DNA from: Betaproteobacteria bacterium
GTDB taxonomy: Bacteria; Pseudomonadota; Gammaproteobacteria; Burkholderiales; SG8-39
NCBI GenBank assembly: GCA_004297625.1
Contig: SCTY01000029.1
Span: 1 to 63,610, forward strand
Direction: 5' to 3'
DNA: 63,610 nucleotides
The translations under genes were made by a program, and so were the position numbers. Shown here piece by piece: positions 25,410-34,863 of this stretch. How positions within the stretch are numbered: position 1 is the stretch's first letter; each line of letters starts with the position of its first letter. The notes beneath the pieces are model-generated. The model did no database searches. It was not told where the DNA came from and saw only the letters and a program-made list of their open reading frames with translations.

Positions 25410-26384
25410 ATGTCACGCACGCTGACCGCACTGGTATTCGCCGTCTGCGCCGCCTCGGCCGCCGCGCAGGACGCATACCCCTCGAAGCCCATCACCATGA
25501 TCGTGCCGTTCCCGCCCGGCGGCGTGGCCGATATCGTCGGCCGGCCGCTCGCCGCGGCGATGGAGAAGAACCTCAAGCAGCCGATCGTGCCGGTGAACCG
25601 CACTGGAGCTGGCGGGGCGGTCGGCATGGCGGCGGTGGCGAAAAGCGCGCCCGACGGCTACACGTTCCTCATGGCGCTTTCTTCGATCTCGGTCTTCCCG
25701 GTGGCCGACCGCGTCAACGGCAAGCAGCCGGTTTACGAGCTCAAGGACTTCGCGCCGATCGCGCTCGTCACCGCCGACCCGACGGTGCTGGTGGTGCGCG
25801 CCGACGGACCTTACAAGTCGGTGAAGGATTTCGTCGCCGCGGCCAAGGCCAGTCCCGGCAAGATCAACTACTCGTCGGCGGGGGTCTACAGCACGTTGCA
25901 CGTCGCAATGGAGATCTTTGCCCAGGCGGCCGGCATCCAGCTGTTCCACGTGCCCTACCAGGGCGGCGGACCGGCGGTGACCGCGCTCCTCGGCGGCCAG
26001 GTCGAGGCGCTCGCTTCGGGCCCTGCGGCGGCAATTGGACAGATCAAGGCCGGCAAGATGCGCGCGCTCGCGAGCTGGAGCACCGAGCGGCTGAAGCTGC
26101 TGCCCGACATTCCGACGTTCGAGGAGCTGGGCTACAACGCCGAGTTCTATATCTGGTCGGGCGTCTTCGTGCCGGTCGCGACGCCGCAGCCGATCCAGCA
26201 GCGGCTGCGCCAGGCGGTGCGTGAGGCGGCGAACTCGCCGGAGTTCAGGCAGGCGATGGACAAGGTGGCGACGCCGGTCAGCTACCTCGACGCCCCGGAG
26301 TTTACGAAATACTGGGAGCACGACGCGGCGCGCCTCAAAGTGGCGCTGGAGAAAATCGGCAAGGTCGAGGACACCAAGAAGTAA
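25410..26384 (+). CDS. Bug/TctC-family periplasmic substrate-binding protein
   Basis: The 324-residue protein has a signal peptide ending AAAQ (about 20) and Bug motifs MIVPFPPGGVADIVG, AKSAPDGYTFLM and VPYQGGGPAVTALLGGQ. I chose the ATG at 25410 because GGAGG lies at a normal distance from it, whereas the ATG at 25404 abuts the Shine-Dalgarno bases. It stands alone, converging on the next gene with no spacing. Ligand unknown. Confidence 0.9.
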   Translation: MSRTLTALVFAVCAASAAAQDAYPSKPITMIVPFPPGGVADIVGRPLAAAMEKNLKQPIVPVNRTGAGGAVGMAAVAKSAPDGYTFLMALSSISVFPVADRVNGKQPVYELKDFAPIALVTADPTVLVVRADGPYKSVKDFVAAAKASPGKINYSSAGVYSTLHVAMEIFAQAAGIQLFHVPYQGGGPAVTALLGGQVEALASGPAAAIGQIKAGKMRALASWSTERLKLLPDIPTFEELGYNAEFYIWSGVFVPVATPQPIQQRLRQAVREAANSPEFRQAMDKVATPVSYLDAPEFTKYWEHDAARLKVALEKIGKVEDTKK

Positions 26385-27086
26385 TTACTTCTTGTGCTTC
26401 TCCGCGCGCTTTTTCTTCAGGCGCGCGAGCTTCTCGACGAGCGCGCGCGGCCGCGGATACTGCAGAAGCGCGCCTGCGCGACGCTCGAACGGGTCGCGGC
26501 GGGCCAGCGCCCTGAGGTGCCGCCCCCCCATCAGCTTGAAGTGCCTTAGGCGGTCGAGCTCTTCGGCGACGACCCAGGCGTGCTTCTCGCCGGTGACCCA
26601 GACCTTCGGCTCGAGGCGCCGCAGATCGTAGGGCAGCGAGAATTCGCGCAGCGTCTTGTGATCGCGGCGGTTGCAGTATTCGTGGAAATACGACATCGCG
26701 AGCTCGCGCAGGCTGCGGTACACCGGGTCGCGCCAGCGCAGGAACATGCCGTTGGTCTTCGACATCGCGCCCCAGCGGGCGTGGTGCTTGAAGAGCGCCA
26801 CGACGTGATCGAAGTCGCGCTCCGCGCGCATGTCGAGGAGCAGCGGCGGTTTTCCATGCACCCACATCGCGCACGCCGCGACCATCGCGCCTTCGATGCA
26901 GTGCGCGCGCCGCGTGCGCAGCACCTCGCGCACCGTGCGACAGGTCTCGCCGTCGAGCTCGAAGTTCTGGCCCAGCTTGTAGAGAAATGCCTGGATCTTG
27001 TGCGGCGTGTCGAGGCGCCGCAGGAGCGCGAACTCGGCGGGCGTCAAGCCGAGGTCCTCGCGGCGGGCGAAGCGTTTGCGAATCAT
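26385..27086 (-). CDS. Transglutaminase-like protein (putative)
   Basis: The 233-residue cytoplasmic protein has a Cys63 in RTRRAHCIEGAM, His94 in DFDHVVALF and a later WGAMSKTNG segment. This order resembles the Cys-His-Asp arrangement of transglutaminase-like cysteine proteases. The C-terminal 40 residues are highly basic (KKKRAEKHKK at the end). The similarity is limited and the Asp is not certain. It ends directly against the preceding Bug gene stop, with no intergenic space. Confidence 0.5.
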   Translation of the reverse strand: MIRKRFARREDLGLTPAEFALLRRLDTPHKIQAFLYKLGQNFELDGETCRTVREVLRTRRAHCIEGAMVAACAMWVHGKPPLLLDMRAERDFDHVVALFKHHARWGAMSKTNGMFLRWRDPVYRSLRELAMSYFHEYCNRRDHKTLREFSLPYDLRRLEPKVWVTGEKHAWVVAEELDRLRHFKLMGGRHLRALARRDPFERRAGALLQYPRPRALVEKLARLKKKRAEKHKK

Positions 27087-27204
27087 GGATGGCGAGCAAA
27101 GTACCCCGCCGCCGGGCCTGTTTCAACCGTAATTTCCCGGCCGATACGGCGCTTCGGGCGCCCGCGGTAGAATCGCCGCCTCCTCGCGCCGCCGAGAACG
27201 CTCC

Positions 27205-28338
27205 ATGCGTTTCAAACAAGTAGCCGCAATCTTGCTCACGGCGCTCGCCGCCGCGTGCAGCCCTTCGGGCGGGCGGGACAAAGGCGCCAAAGGCGCTCCG
27301 GGCATGGGAATGCCGCCCCCGGAAGTCGACGTCGTCACCGTAGCGCCGCGCTCCCTGCCCGCAAGCTTCGAGTACGTCGGCCAGACCGCCGGCTCGCGCG
27401 AGGTCGAGGTGCGGGCGCGCGTGACGGGCATCCTGCTCGCGCGCAATTTCGAGGAAGGCGGGCCGGTCCGCAAAGGGCAATCGCTTTTCACCATCGATCC
27501 GGCACCCTTCGAAGCCGCCGCGGCGCGCGCCGAAGCCGATGTCGCGGCGGCCGAAGCGCGCCACGAGCAGGCGCGGCGCAATGCCGCGCGCCTCAAGCCT
27601 CTCTACGCCGAGAAAGCCGTGAGCCAGAAAGAATACGACGATGCCGTGTCGGCCGAGGCGATCAGCGCGGCCGACGTCAAGGCGGCGCGCGCGCGCCTCG
27701 TCGAGTCGAAGCTGAGCCTCGGCTACACCAAGGTCGAAGCGCCCGCGTCGGGCGTGGCCAGCCGCTCGCTGCGCTCCGAGGGCTCGCTCATTTCGGGGCC
27801 GGATGTGCTGCTCACGACGGTGATGCAGATCGACCCGATCTGGGTGAATTTCGGCATCCCGGACAGGGAGCAGGCGCGGCTGCAGCAGGAGGCGCGGGCG
27901 GGACGCCTCATGCTGCCGAAGCGCTTCGAAGTGCAGCTGCGCCTCGCGGACGGCACGCTTTACCCGCATCTCGGCAGGATGAGCTTCGCCGATGTGCGCA
28001 TCGCGCCCGGCACCGGGACGCGCGAGGCGCGCGCCGAGCTGCCGAACCCCGAGGGTGCGCTGCGCCCGGGGCAGTTCGTACGCGTCATGCTGCGCGGCGC
28101 GTCGCGTCCGAACGCGATCACGGTGCCGCAGCGCGCGGTGCTGGAAGGCCCGAAGGGCAAATTCGTCTACGTCGTGAACGACAAGAACCAGGCGGAGCCG
28201 CGACCGGTCGAGGCGGGCGAGTGGTCGGGCGCGGATTGGATCATCAGCGCCGGCCTCAAGGGCGGCGAGCGCGTCATCACCGACGGCGTGATGAAGCTCG
28301 GGCCCGGCGCGCCGGTGAGGATCGCCGAGAAGAAATAG
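27205..28338 (+). CDS. RND efflux periplasmic adaptor lipoprotein (AcrA/MexA type)
   Basis: The 377-residue protein starts with a lipoprotein signal (AAAC lipobox, about residue 18). It has the membrane-fusion-protein layout: lipoyl-like halves around a helical hairpin (about 110-170), then beta-barrel and membrane-proximal domains. The segment VRARVTGILLARNFEEGGPVRKGQSL is typical. It links the RND pump to the outer-membrane channel. It is the first gene of a three-gene efflux operon. Confidence 0.92.
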   Translation: MRFKQVAAILLTALAAACSPSGGRDKGAKGAPGMGMPPPEVDVVTVAPRSLPASFEYVGQTAGSREVEVRARVTGILLARNFEEGGPVRKGQSLFTIDPAPFEAAAARAEADVAAAEARHEQARRNAARLKPLYAEKAVSQKEYDDAVSAEAISAADVKAARARLVESKLSLGYTKVEAPASGVASRSLRSEGSLISGPDVLLTTVMQIDPIWVNFGIPDREQARLQQEARAGRLMLPKRFEVQLRLADGTLYPHLGRMSFADVRIAPGTGTREARAELPNPEGALRPGQFVRVMLRGASRPNAITVPQRAVLEGPKGKFVYVVNDKNQAEPRPVEAGEWSGADWIISAGLKGGERVITDGVMKLGPGAPVRIAEKK

Positions 28339-28341
28339 ATC

Positions 28342-31300
28342 GTGCTGTCGCGCTTCTTCATCGACCGTCCGATCTTCGCGGCGGTGCTCTGCGCCTTCAT
28401 CCTGCTCGCGGGCCTCGCGGCCATGCGCACGCTGCCCATCGCGCAATACCCGGAAATCGCGCCGCCGGTAGTGACCGTGAGCGCGTTCTACCCCGGCGCT
28501 TCGGCGCAGGTGATCGAGCAGACCGTCGCCGCGCCGCTCGAGAACCAGATCAACGGCGTCGAGAACATGATCTACATGAGCTCGACCTCGACCTCGAACG
28601 GCATGGCGCAGATCCAGGTGACCTTCGAGATCGGCACCGACGTCGACAAGGCGGCGCTCAACGTCAACAACCGCGTCAAGCAGGCCGAGCCGCGCCTGCC
28701 GCTCGAGACCCGGCGCCAGGGCGTGACGGTGGAGAAGGGCTCCTCCGCCTTCCTGCAGGTGCTCGCCTTCTACTCGCCCAACGGGCGCTTCGACGACGTC
28801 TACGTTTCGAATTACGTGACGCTCAACGTGCTCGATCTGATCAAGCGCGTGCCGGGCACGACCAGCGTGCAGAACTGGGGCGCGAAGGACTACGCGATGC
28901 GCATCTGGCTGCGTCCCGACGAAATGACGCAGCATCGCGTAGCGGTGGCCGACGTGGTGCGCGCGCTGAACGAGCAGAACGCGCAGTTCGCCGCCGGCAA
29001 GGTGGGACAGGCGCCGGCGCCCGAGGGCCAGGAGCTCGTCTATACGATCACCACGCGCGGGCGCATGGCCGATCCGAAGGAGTTCGAGGACATCATGCTG
29101 CGCGCCGACGCCGACGGCTCGGCGCTGCGGCTGAAGGACGTGGCGCGCGTCGAGCTCGCCGCCAAGGACTACGACTTCATCGGCCGCATCAACGGCCAGC
29201 CGGCCACGCTCGTCGGCGTGTTTTTGCAGCCCGGCGCGAACGCGCTCGAAGTGGCGCGCGAGGTGCGGCGCACGGTCGGCGACGCGGCGCAGCGCTTTCC
29301 CGAGGGGCTTGCGTATTCCGTGCCCTACGACACCACGCGCTTCGTCGAGGTGTCGATCCGCGAGGTGCTGAAGACGCTGGGCGAGGCGATGCTGCTCGTG
29401 TTCCTCGTCGTCTACCTGTTCCTCCAGAGCTGGCGCGCGACGCTCATCCCGTTCGCGGCGGTGCCGGTGTCGCTGGTCGGCACCTTCGTCGGCCTCTTCA
29501 TCCTCGGCTATTCGATCAACACGCTGACCCTCTTCGGCATGGTGCTCGCGATCGGCATCGTGGTCGACGACGCCATCGTGGTGCTGGAGAACGTCGAGCG
29601 CATCATGCACGAGGAAGGCCTCGGCCCGCGCGAGGCGGCGATCAAGGCGATGCGCGAGGTGACGAGCCCGATCGTCGCGATCGTGCTCGTGCTGTGCGCA
29701 GTGTTCGTGCCGATCGCGTTCCTCGGCGGGCTCGCCGGCGAGCTGTACCGGCAGTTCGCCGTCACGATCTCCATCGCGGTGGTGATCTCCGGCATGGTCG
29801 CGCTCACGCTGACGCCCTCGCTGTGCGCCCTGGTGCTCAATCCCGCCAAGGAGCGCAAGAACGCGTTCTTCGCCTGGTTCAACCGTTTCTTCGGGCGCGT
29901 CACCGCCCGCTACGAGAACGGCGTCGCCTGGATGATCCGGCGCGGCGGCATCGGGCTCGCGCTCTTCGCCGGCATGGTGGTGCTCGCCGCAGGCTTGTGG
30001 CGCATCACGCCGGGGAGCCTGGTGCCCGACGAGGACCAGGGGTTCTACATCGCCGCGGTGCTCATGCCCGACGGCGCGACGCTCGAGCGCACCGACAAGG
30101 TGGTCGGCGAAGTGGTGAAGGCCATCCGCTCGAATCCGGTGAACCAGGATGTCGTCGCCTTTACCGGGTTCGATCTTCTCGGCGGCGGCTTCCGCAACAA
30201 CGCGGCCACGATTTTCGTCACGCAGAAGCACTGGGACGAGCGCTCGGTCACCACGCCGCAGCTCGTCGGCGAGTTCTTCATGAAGACGGCGCATATCAAG
30301 GAAGGGCTGGCGTTTGCCATTCCGCCGCCGGCGATCTTCGGCCTGGGCACGGCGGGCGGCTTCGAGCTCTACATCCAGAACCGCGGCGAGGGCGGGGCGC
30401 AGCGCCTCGCGCAGGTGATGGGGCAGTTCACGGCCGAGGCGCGCAAGGACCCGATGCTCGGCAACATCCAGACGCCCTGGCGCGCCGGCGTGCCGCAGCT
30501 TTTCGTCGACGTCGACCGCGAGAAGGCGAAGGCGCTCGGCGTCACGCTCGAGGACCTGTACGGCACGCTCGCGGCCACGCTCGGCACGTACTACGTGAAC
30601 GACTTCAACCGCTTCGGCCGCACCTGGCAGGTGCTGCTCTCCGCCGACCGCGCGTATCGAGACCAGCCGAGCGACATCGGCAAGGTCTACGTCAAGAACC
30701 AGAAAAACGAGATGGTCCCGCTCGGATCGCTCGCCCGCGTGAGCTACAGCGCCGGCCCGGATTCGCTCGACCGCTTCAACAACCTGCCGGCGGTGAAGCT
30801 CTTCGGCCAGGGCGCGCCGGGCACGTCGACCGGGCAGGCGATCGAGGCAGTGGAGCGCCTCGCCGCGCGCGTGCTGCCGGCCGACTTCAGCTACGACTGG
30901 TCGGGCGCCTCCTACCAGGAAAAACGTTCGGCCGGCACTTCGGGCCTCGCGCTCGGGCTCGCCGTGGTGATGGTGTTCCTGATCCTCGCCGCGCAATACG
31001 AGAAGTGGTCGCTGCCGTTCTCCGTGCTGCTCGCGCTGCCGTTCGGCACCTTCGGCGCGCTAACGGCAATTTATTTAAGAGGTTTAACAAATGATGTGTA
31101 TTTCCAGATCGGGCTGGTCACGCTCCTGGGCCTCGCGGCGAAGAACGCGATCCTGATCGTCGAATACGCGGTGTACAAGCGCGCGGAGGGATTGTCGGCC
31201 TCGGCGGCGGCGGTGGAAGCGGCGCGCCTGCGCTTCCGGCCGATCCTCATGACCTCGCTCGCGTTCATCCTCGGCGTGCTGCCGCTTGCCCTGTCGACCG

Positions 31301-31530
31301 GCGCGGGCGCGGGCGCGCGCCACTCGGTGGGCACCGGCGTAATGGGCGGAATGCTCGCCGCGACGTTCCTCGCGATTTTCTTCGTGCCGATGTTCTTCAA
31401 GCTGTTCACCGACCGGCATCTCACCGAGAAGCGCTCCACGCAGGAAATCAAGGACGAGATCCGGCGCGAGCGCAACGTCACCCACGTGCCGGTGCAGCAC
31501 CCCCACCATGCGCCGCATCGCCCGGAGTAG
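28342..31530 (+). CDS. RND multidrug efflux pump, inner-membrane transporter (AcrB type)
   Basis: The 1062-residue protein has the HAE1 family size and start (MLSRFFIDRPIFAAVLC, from a GTG codon). The proton-relay pair of Asp residues is visible in IGIVVDDAIVVLEN (about 405-418), and the last TM block is intact. It exports hydrophobic drugs from the periplasm or membrane by proton antiport. It starts three bases after the adaptor stop, and its last 23 bases overlap the channel gene. Confidence 0.95.
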   Translation: MLSRFFIDRPIFAAVLCAFILLAGLAAMRTLPIAQYPEIAPPVVTVSAFYPGASAQVIEQTVAAPLENQINGVENMIYMSSTSTSNGMAQIQVTFEIGTDVDKAALNVNNRVKQAEPRLPLETRRQGVTVEKGSSAFLQVLAFYSPNGRFDDVYVSNYVTLNVLDLIKRVPGTTSVQNWGAKDYAMRIWLRPDEMTQHRVAVADVVRALNEQNAQFAAGKVGQAPAPEGQELVYTITTRGRMADPKEFEDIMLRADADGSALRLKDVARVELAAKDYDFIGRINGQPATLVGVFLQPGANALEVAREVRRTVGDAAQRFPEGLAYSVPYDTTRFVEVSIREVLKTLGEAMLLVFLVVYLFLQSWRATLIPFAAVPVSLVGTFVGLFILGYSINTLTLFGMVLAIGIVVDDAIVVLENVERIMHEEGLGPREAAIKAMREVTSPIVAIVLVLCAVFVPIAFLGGLAGELYRQFAVTISIAVVISGMVALTLTPSLCALVLNPAKERKNAFFAWFNRFFGRVTARYENGVAWMIRRGGIGLALFAGMVVLAAGLWRITPGSLVPDEDQGFYIAAVLMPDGATLERTDKVVGEVVKAIRSNPVNQDVVAFTGFDLLGGGFRNNAATIFVTQKHWDERSVTTPQLVGEFFMKTAHIKEGLAFAIPPPAIFGLGTAGGFELYIQNRGEGGAQRLAQVMGQFTAEARKDPMLGNIQTPWRAGVPQLFVDVDREKAKALGVTLEDLYGTLAATLGTYYVNDFNRFGRTWQVLLSADRAYRDQPSDIGKVYVKNQKNEMVPLGSLARVSYSAGPDSLDRFNNLPAVKLFGQGAPGTSTGQAIEAVERLAARVLPADFSYDWSGASYQEKRSAGTSGLALGLAVVMVFLILAAQYEKWSLPFSVLLALPFGTFGALTAIYLRGLTNDVYFQIGLVTLLGLAAKNAILIVEYAVYKRAEGLSASAAAVEAARLRFRPILMTSLAFILGVLPLALSTGAGAGARHSVGTGVMGGMLAATFLAIFFVPMFFKLFTDRHLTEKRSTQEIKDEIRRERNVTHVPVQHPHHAPHRPE

Positions 31531-32893
31531 CCTTTTCGTTGTTCTGCTCGCCGGCTGCGCTTCCCCGGTGAAGTACGAGCGGCCGCCGGTCGAGCTGCCG
31601 GCGGCGTGGAAAGAAACTGCGCCGCGCTTCGCCGAGGAGGGCCGCTGGTGGCGCATCTACGACGATGCGCACCTCGACGCGCTGGTGGCGGAGGCGTTCC
31701 GCGGCAACGGCGATCTCGTCGTCGCCGTCGCGCGCGTGGATGAAGCGCGCGGGCTGCTGGCCGAAGCCGAGTCTTTTCTCTTTCCGCGGCTCGATGCGCA
31801 GGGCTCGGCGAGCCGCCAGCAGATTTCCCAGCGCAGCGCGACCTCCTTTCCGGGGGTGGCGCGCGAATTTTCGAGCTACCGGGCGACGCTCAATCTCTCC
31901 TACGAGGTGGATCTTTTCGGGCGCCTGCGCTCGGGGACCGAGGCGGCGCGCGCGGAGCTCGCGGCAAGCGAGGCCTCGCGCGAGGCGGTGCGGCTTGCGC
32001 TCGCCGCCCAGGTGGTGAAGTCGTATTTCGATCTGCGCTCGCTCGACGAGCAGGTGCTGCTCACCCGGCAATCGCTCGCCTTGCGCGAGGATCTGCTCTC
32101 CTTGCAGAGGAAGCGCTACCGCGCCGGCATGATCGGCGACTTCGAGCTGCGCCAGCTCGAGGCCGAGGCGGCCGCCGCGCGCGCGCAGCTCCCGGGGCTC
32201 GAGGAGGCACGCGAGCGCGAGGAGGCGGCACTCGCGGTGCTCCTCGGCCGCACACCGCGCGAGGCGTTCGAGGCGGGTATCGAGGTGAAAGGCCAATACG
32301 GGGAGCGGCTTCAGGCGCCGGTGGTTCCTGCGGGCATGCCCTCGGAGCTGCTGCTGCGCCGCCCGGATCTGGTCGAGGCCGAGCGCCGTCTCGCGGCGGC
32401 GAACGCACGCGTGGCAGTGGCGCGCAGCGAGATGTTCCCCTCCATCGCGCTCACGGCGGTGCTCGGCTCCGAGAGCGCGGCGCTCTCCAATCTGTTTTCC
32501 GGCCCGGCGGGGCTGTGGACAGTCGCTGCCGCGGCCACGCAGCCGATTTTCTCGGGCGGCCGCACCGAAGCCCGCACCGCCGCCGCCGAGGCGCGCGAGC
32601 GCGCGGCGCTCGCGCAGTACCAGCAGGCGGTGCGCGCGGCGTTCGGCGAAGTGAGGACCGCGCTCGTCTCGCAGTCGCGTGCGCGCGAGCGCTTCGACGC
32701 GGAAAGCGAGCGCGCGCAGGCGCTTCAGGAGACGCTGCGCCTGGCGCGCCTGCGCTACGAGAACGGCATTGCAAGCCAGATCGAGGTCATCGACGCCGAG
32801 CGCGGATTGCTCGCCGCCCGCATCGCGCGCGTCGATGCGCTGCGCGCGCACCGCAGCGCCGTGGCGGATCTCTTCAGGGCGCTGGGCGGCTAG
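31508..32893 (+). CDS. Outer-membrane efflux channel lipoprotein (OprM/NodT type)
   Basis: The 461-residue protein begins with a lipoprotein signal (LLAGC lipobox). It has the TolC-like duplication: two beta-hairpin blocks and long helices (for example EARGLLAEAESF and LPGLEEAREREE). The segment SELLLRRPDLVEAERRL is typical of NodT/OprM. It completes the adaptor-pump-channel set, and the 23-base overlap with the pump gene supports coupled translation. No regulator for the operon is adjacent. Confidence 0.93.
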   Translation: MRRIARSSLFVVLLAGCASPVKYERPPVELPAAWKETAPRFAEEGRWWRIYDDAHLDALVAEAFRGNGDLVVAVARVDEARGLLAEAESFLFPRLDAQGSASRQQISQRSATSFPGVAREFSSYRATLNLSYEVDLFGRLRSGTEAARAELAASEASREAVRLALAAQVVKSYFDLRSLDEQVLLTRQSLALREDLLSLQRKRYRAGMIGDFELRQLEAEAAAARAQLPGLEEAREREEAALAVLLGRTPREAFEAGIEVKGQYGERLQAPVVPAGMPSELLLRRPDLVEAERRLAAANARVAVARSEMFPSIALTAVLGSESAALSNLFSGPAGLWTVAAAATQPIFSGGRTEARTAAAEARERAALAQYQQAVRAAFGEVRTALVSQSRARERFDAESERAQALQETLRLARLRYENGIASQIEVIDAERGLLAARIARVDALRAHRSAVADLFRALGG

Positions 32894-32914
32894 GCCCACC
32901 GCGCCTTGCAAGCG

Positions 32915-33697
32915 CTATTCCTGGTTGAAGACGTAGGCGTCCATCGCCAGCACGCCCGCATCGATGGCATCGAAGGCGCGCTCGGGCCGCGACGCGTCGC
33001 TCGCGGCGCCGAGCGCGAAGAAAAGCGGCAGAAAATGCTCGTCGGTGGGATGCGCGCGCACGCCGTGCGGCGCGCGCGAGCGGTAATCGATCAACGCTTC
33101 GACATCGTGCGCGAGGAGCCGCTCCTTCACCCACTCGGCGAACTCGCGCGCATAGGGCTCGGGCCTGCCGCCGCCGCGCGCCCAGTCGCGCAAGTTGTGC
33201 GTCATGTGGCCGGAGCCGACAACCAGAACATTTTCCCGGGTAAGCGGGCGCAGCGCTTTCCCCAAGGCGAAGTGGTGCCGCGGACCGAGCGCCGGCTGCA
33301 CGGAGATCTGGATCACCGGCACGCTGGCGTCGGGATACACGTAGAGCAGCGGCGCCCATGCGCCGTGGTCGAGGCCCCGGCAGCCGTCGATCCCGGCGGT
33401 GAAGCCGGCTTCCTTCAGCAGCGCTTGAGCGCGCTGCGCGACGGCGGGAGCGCCGGGCGCCGGATAGCGCAAGCGGTACAACGGCTCCGGGAAATTGTAG
33501 AAGTCGTGGAGGGTCTCGGGCTTGGAGCTGCCGGTGAGCATCGGCAGGTTCGTTTCCCAGTGCGCCGAGGAAATGAGCACCGCGCTCGGCGCAGGCAGCC
33601 GGCGGCCGAGCGCCTTCCACGCCTCGCCCGCCGCGCCCGGCTCGAGCGCGTGCATGGGAGAGCCGTGCGATATGAAGACGCTCGGCAGCGCGCTCAC
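32915..33697 (-). CDS. DODA-type extradiol ring-cleavage dioxygenase (YgiD-like)
   Basis: The 260-residue product starts at a GTG (33697) that overlaps the stop of the GST gene as GTGA. It matches the DODA family, with likely metal-binding His residues in ISHGSP (about 11), SSAHWE, LDHGAW and the conserved HPTDEHFLPL. DODA enzymes open catechol-type rings such as 4,5-DOPA. The family is often found with DoxX and GST genes. Third gene of a doxX-gst-dodA operon. Confidence 0.88.
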   Translation of the reverse strand: MSALPSVFISHGSPMHALEPGAAGEAWKALGRRLPAPSAVLISSAHWETNLPMLTGSSKPETLHDFYNFPEPLYRLRYPAPGAPAVAQRAQALLKEAGFTAGIDGCRGLDHGAWAPLLYVYPDASVPVIQISVQPALGPRHHFALGKALRPLTRENVLVVGSGHMTHNLRDWARGGGRPEPYAREFAEWVKERLLAHDVEALIDYRSRAPHGVRAHPTDEHFLPLFFALGAASDASRPERAFDAIDAGVLAMDAYVFNQE

Positions 33698-34302
33698 GGG
33701 ATCAAGCCTTCGGCGCGCATCGCCTCCTTCACCTTCGGCCGCGCGGCGACGCGTTTCTGGAATGCCGCGAGGTGCGGCCACTTGGAGAGGTCGATCTGCT
33801 GCACCTTGGTCCAATTGAGCAGCACGAAAAGGTACGCGTCGGCAACGGTGAACGTCTTGCCCATCAGGTGGTCCTTGCCGGCAAGCTGCTTGTCGAGCCA
33901 GTCGAAGCGCGTCGCGATGTTCTGCTTGGCGATCGGCTTGTAGTCCTCGGGCGTGTTCGGCTTGAAAAGCGGCGTGAACTGCTTGTGGACCTCGGAGGTC
34001 AGGAAGTTGAGCCACTCCTGCAGGCGGTAGCGCTCGAGCGTGCCCGCTTTCGGCGCCAGGCCCGATTCCGGCTTCTGGTCGGCGAGGTACTGAACGATCG
34101 CGGGACCTTCGGTCAGGATCTCGCCGTTGTCGAGCTCGAGCGCCGGCACGTAGCCGCGGCCGTTGATCCTCCAGTAGTCGCCGCCGCCTTCGACGGTCTT
34201 CTCCTTGTTGTTCACCTTCTTGATCTCGATCGGCAGGCCGAGCTCGCGGGCCACGATGTGCGGGGAAAGCGAGCAGGCGCCGGGTGCGAAATATAGCTTC
34301 AT
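33694..34302 (-). CDS. Glutathione S-transferase (GstA-like)
   Basis: The 202-residue product (start MKLYFAPGACSLSPH) is a typical beta-class GST. It has an N-terminal thioredoxin domain carrying CSLSPH and a C-terminal helical domain with TVADAYLFVLLNW. The chosen start fits the family and follows GAGGAGAA. A longer frame upstream reaches 34410 but is not conserved. Its stop overlaps the dioxygenase start. It may detoxify quinones or aromatic products of the same operon. Confidence 0.9.
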   Translation of the reverse strand: MKLYFAPGACSLSPHIVARELGLPIEIKKVNNKEKTVEGGGDYWRINGRGYVPALELDNGEILTEGPAIVQYLADQKPESGLAPKAGTLERYRLQEWLNFLTSEVHKQFTPLFKPNTPEDYKPIAKQNIATRFDWLDKQLAGKDHLMGKTFTVADAYLFVLLNWTKVQQIDLSKWPHLAAFQKRVAARPKVKEAMRAEGLIP

Positions 34303-34324
34303 GCGCGGTTCTCCTCTCGTACGC

Positions 34325-34753
34325 TCAGGCGTAGGCCTGTTGCCGCAATTTGCGTGCGCGGCGCAGGTTTGCAAGGGCGTAGGCGCCGTCGCCGAGAAGT
34401 CCCTGCGCAATCGCGGCTGCCGCGAGGAACACCGGGTACTCCCAGCCGCCGTTCGGCGCGTTGAAGACCCAGCCGTTTCCGGAATGCGCCCAGGCGGCGC
34501 CCAGTAGGATCGGTACGAGCGCGAGCGACACCCAGCGCGCGTACACGCCGGCGAGGATGAGCAGGCCGCCGATCAGCTCCGCCCAGAACGTGAGGTAGGC
34601 GAGCGCGGGCGGCAGGCCGAGCGAGTGGAAGAACTGGACCGTGCCGGGAAGCGTGAACACGTAATACTTGAGCAGCGCGTGTGCTATGAACATTACGCCG
34701 AGGGCGATTCGCAGCACCAGCGCGGCATGGGGTGCGCTACGGGTATCGATCAT
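34325..34753 (-). CDS. DoxX-family membrane protein
   Basis: The 142-residue protein has four hydrophobic segments and the DoxX pattern (ALLKYYVFTLPGTVQFFHSLGLP and FWAELIGGLLILAGVYARW). DoxX-like proteins are integral membrane proteins of poorly known role, linked to thiol or quinone redox balance. First gene of the doxX-gst-dodA operon, divergent from the LysR gene with 110 bases between starts. Confidence 0.85.
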   Translation of the reverse strand: MIDTRSAPHAALVLRIALGVMFIAHALLKYYVFTLPGTVQFFHSLGLPPALAYLTFWAELIGGLLILAGVYARWVSLALVPILLGAAWAHSGNGWVFNAPNGGWEYPVFLAAAAIAQGLLGDGAYALANLRRARKLRQQAYA

Positions 34754-34831
34754 GACCAGCTCCTTTCTAAACGATAGAGCCGGCAGTATGAGAATCCCCG
34801 TTTCCAGGATAAAGACATGATTACAAGATTG

Positions 34832-34854
34832 ATTATCCTTTAAATCGGGATAAT
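34832..34854. promoter_or_regulatory. LysR-type binding-site candidate
   Basis: The sequence ATTATCC and its exact complement GGATAAT are separated by nine bases (34832-34838 and 34848-34854), ten bases before the LysR start. This has the T-N11-A type symmetry of LysR operators and would fit autorepression. The divergent doxX start is 79 bases away, so the same site could control both. AT-rich sequence stands out against the surrounding GC-rich coding DNA. Confidence 0.5.
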
Positions 34855-34863
34855 ATCGCAGCC

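Noticed and set aside
26335..30996. A very long open frame (about 1550 codons) on the minus strand opposite the RND operon
   Set aside because: It is rich in Arg, His and Ala with no domain sense, and lies over strongly conserved genes on the other strand. It is a by-product of high GC content.
27255..31094. Long plus-strand frame in a second frame over the efflux adaptor and pump
   Set aside because: It reads as Arg/Gly/Ala-rich shadow of two complete genes in other frames.
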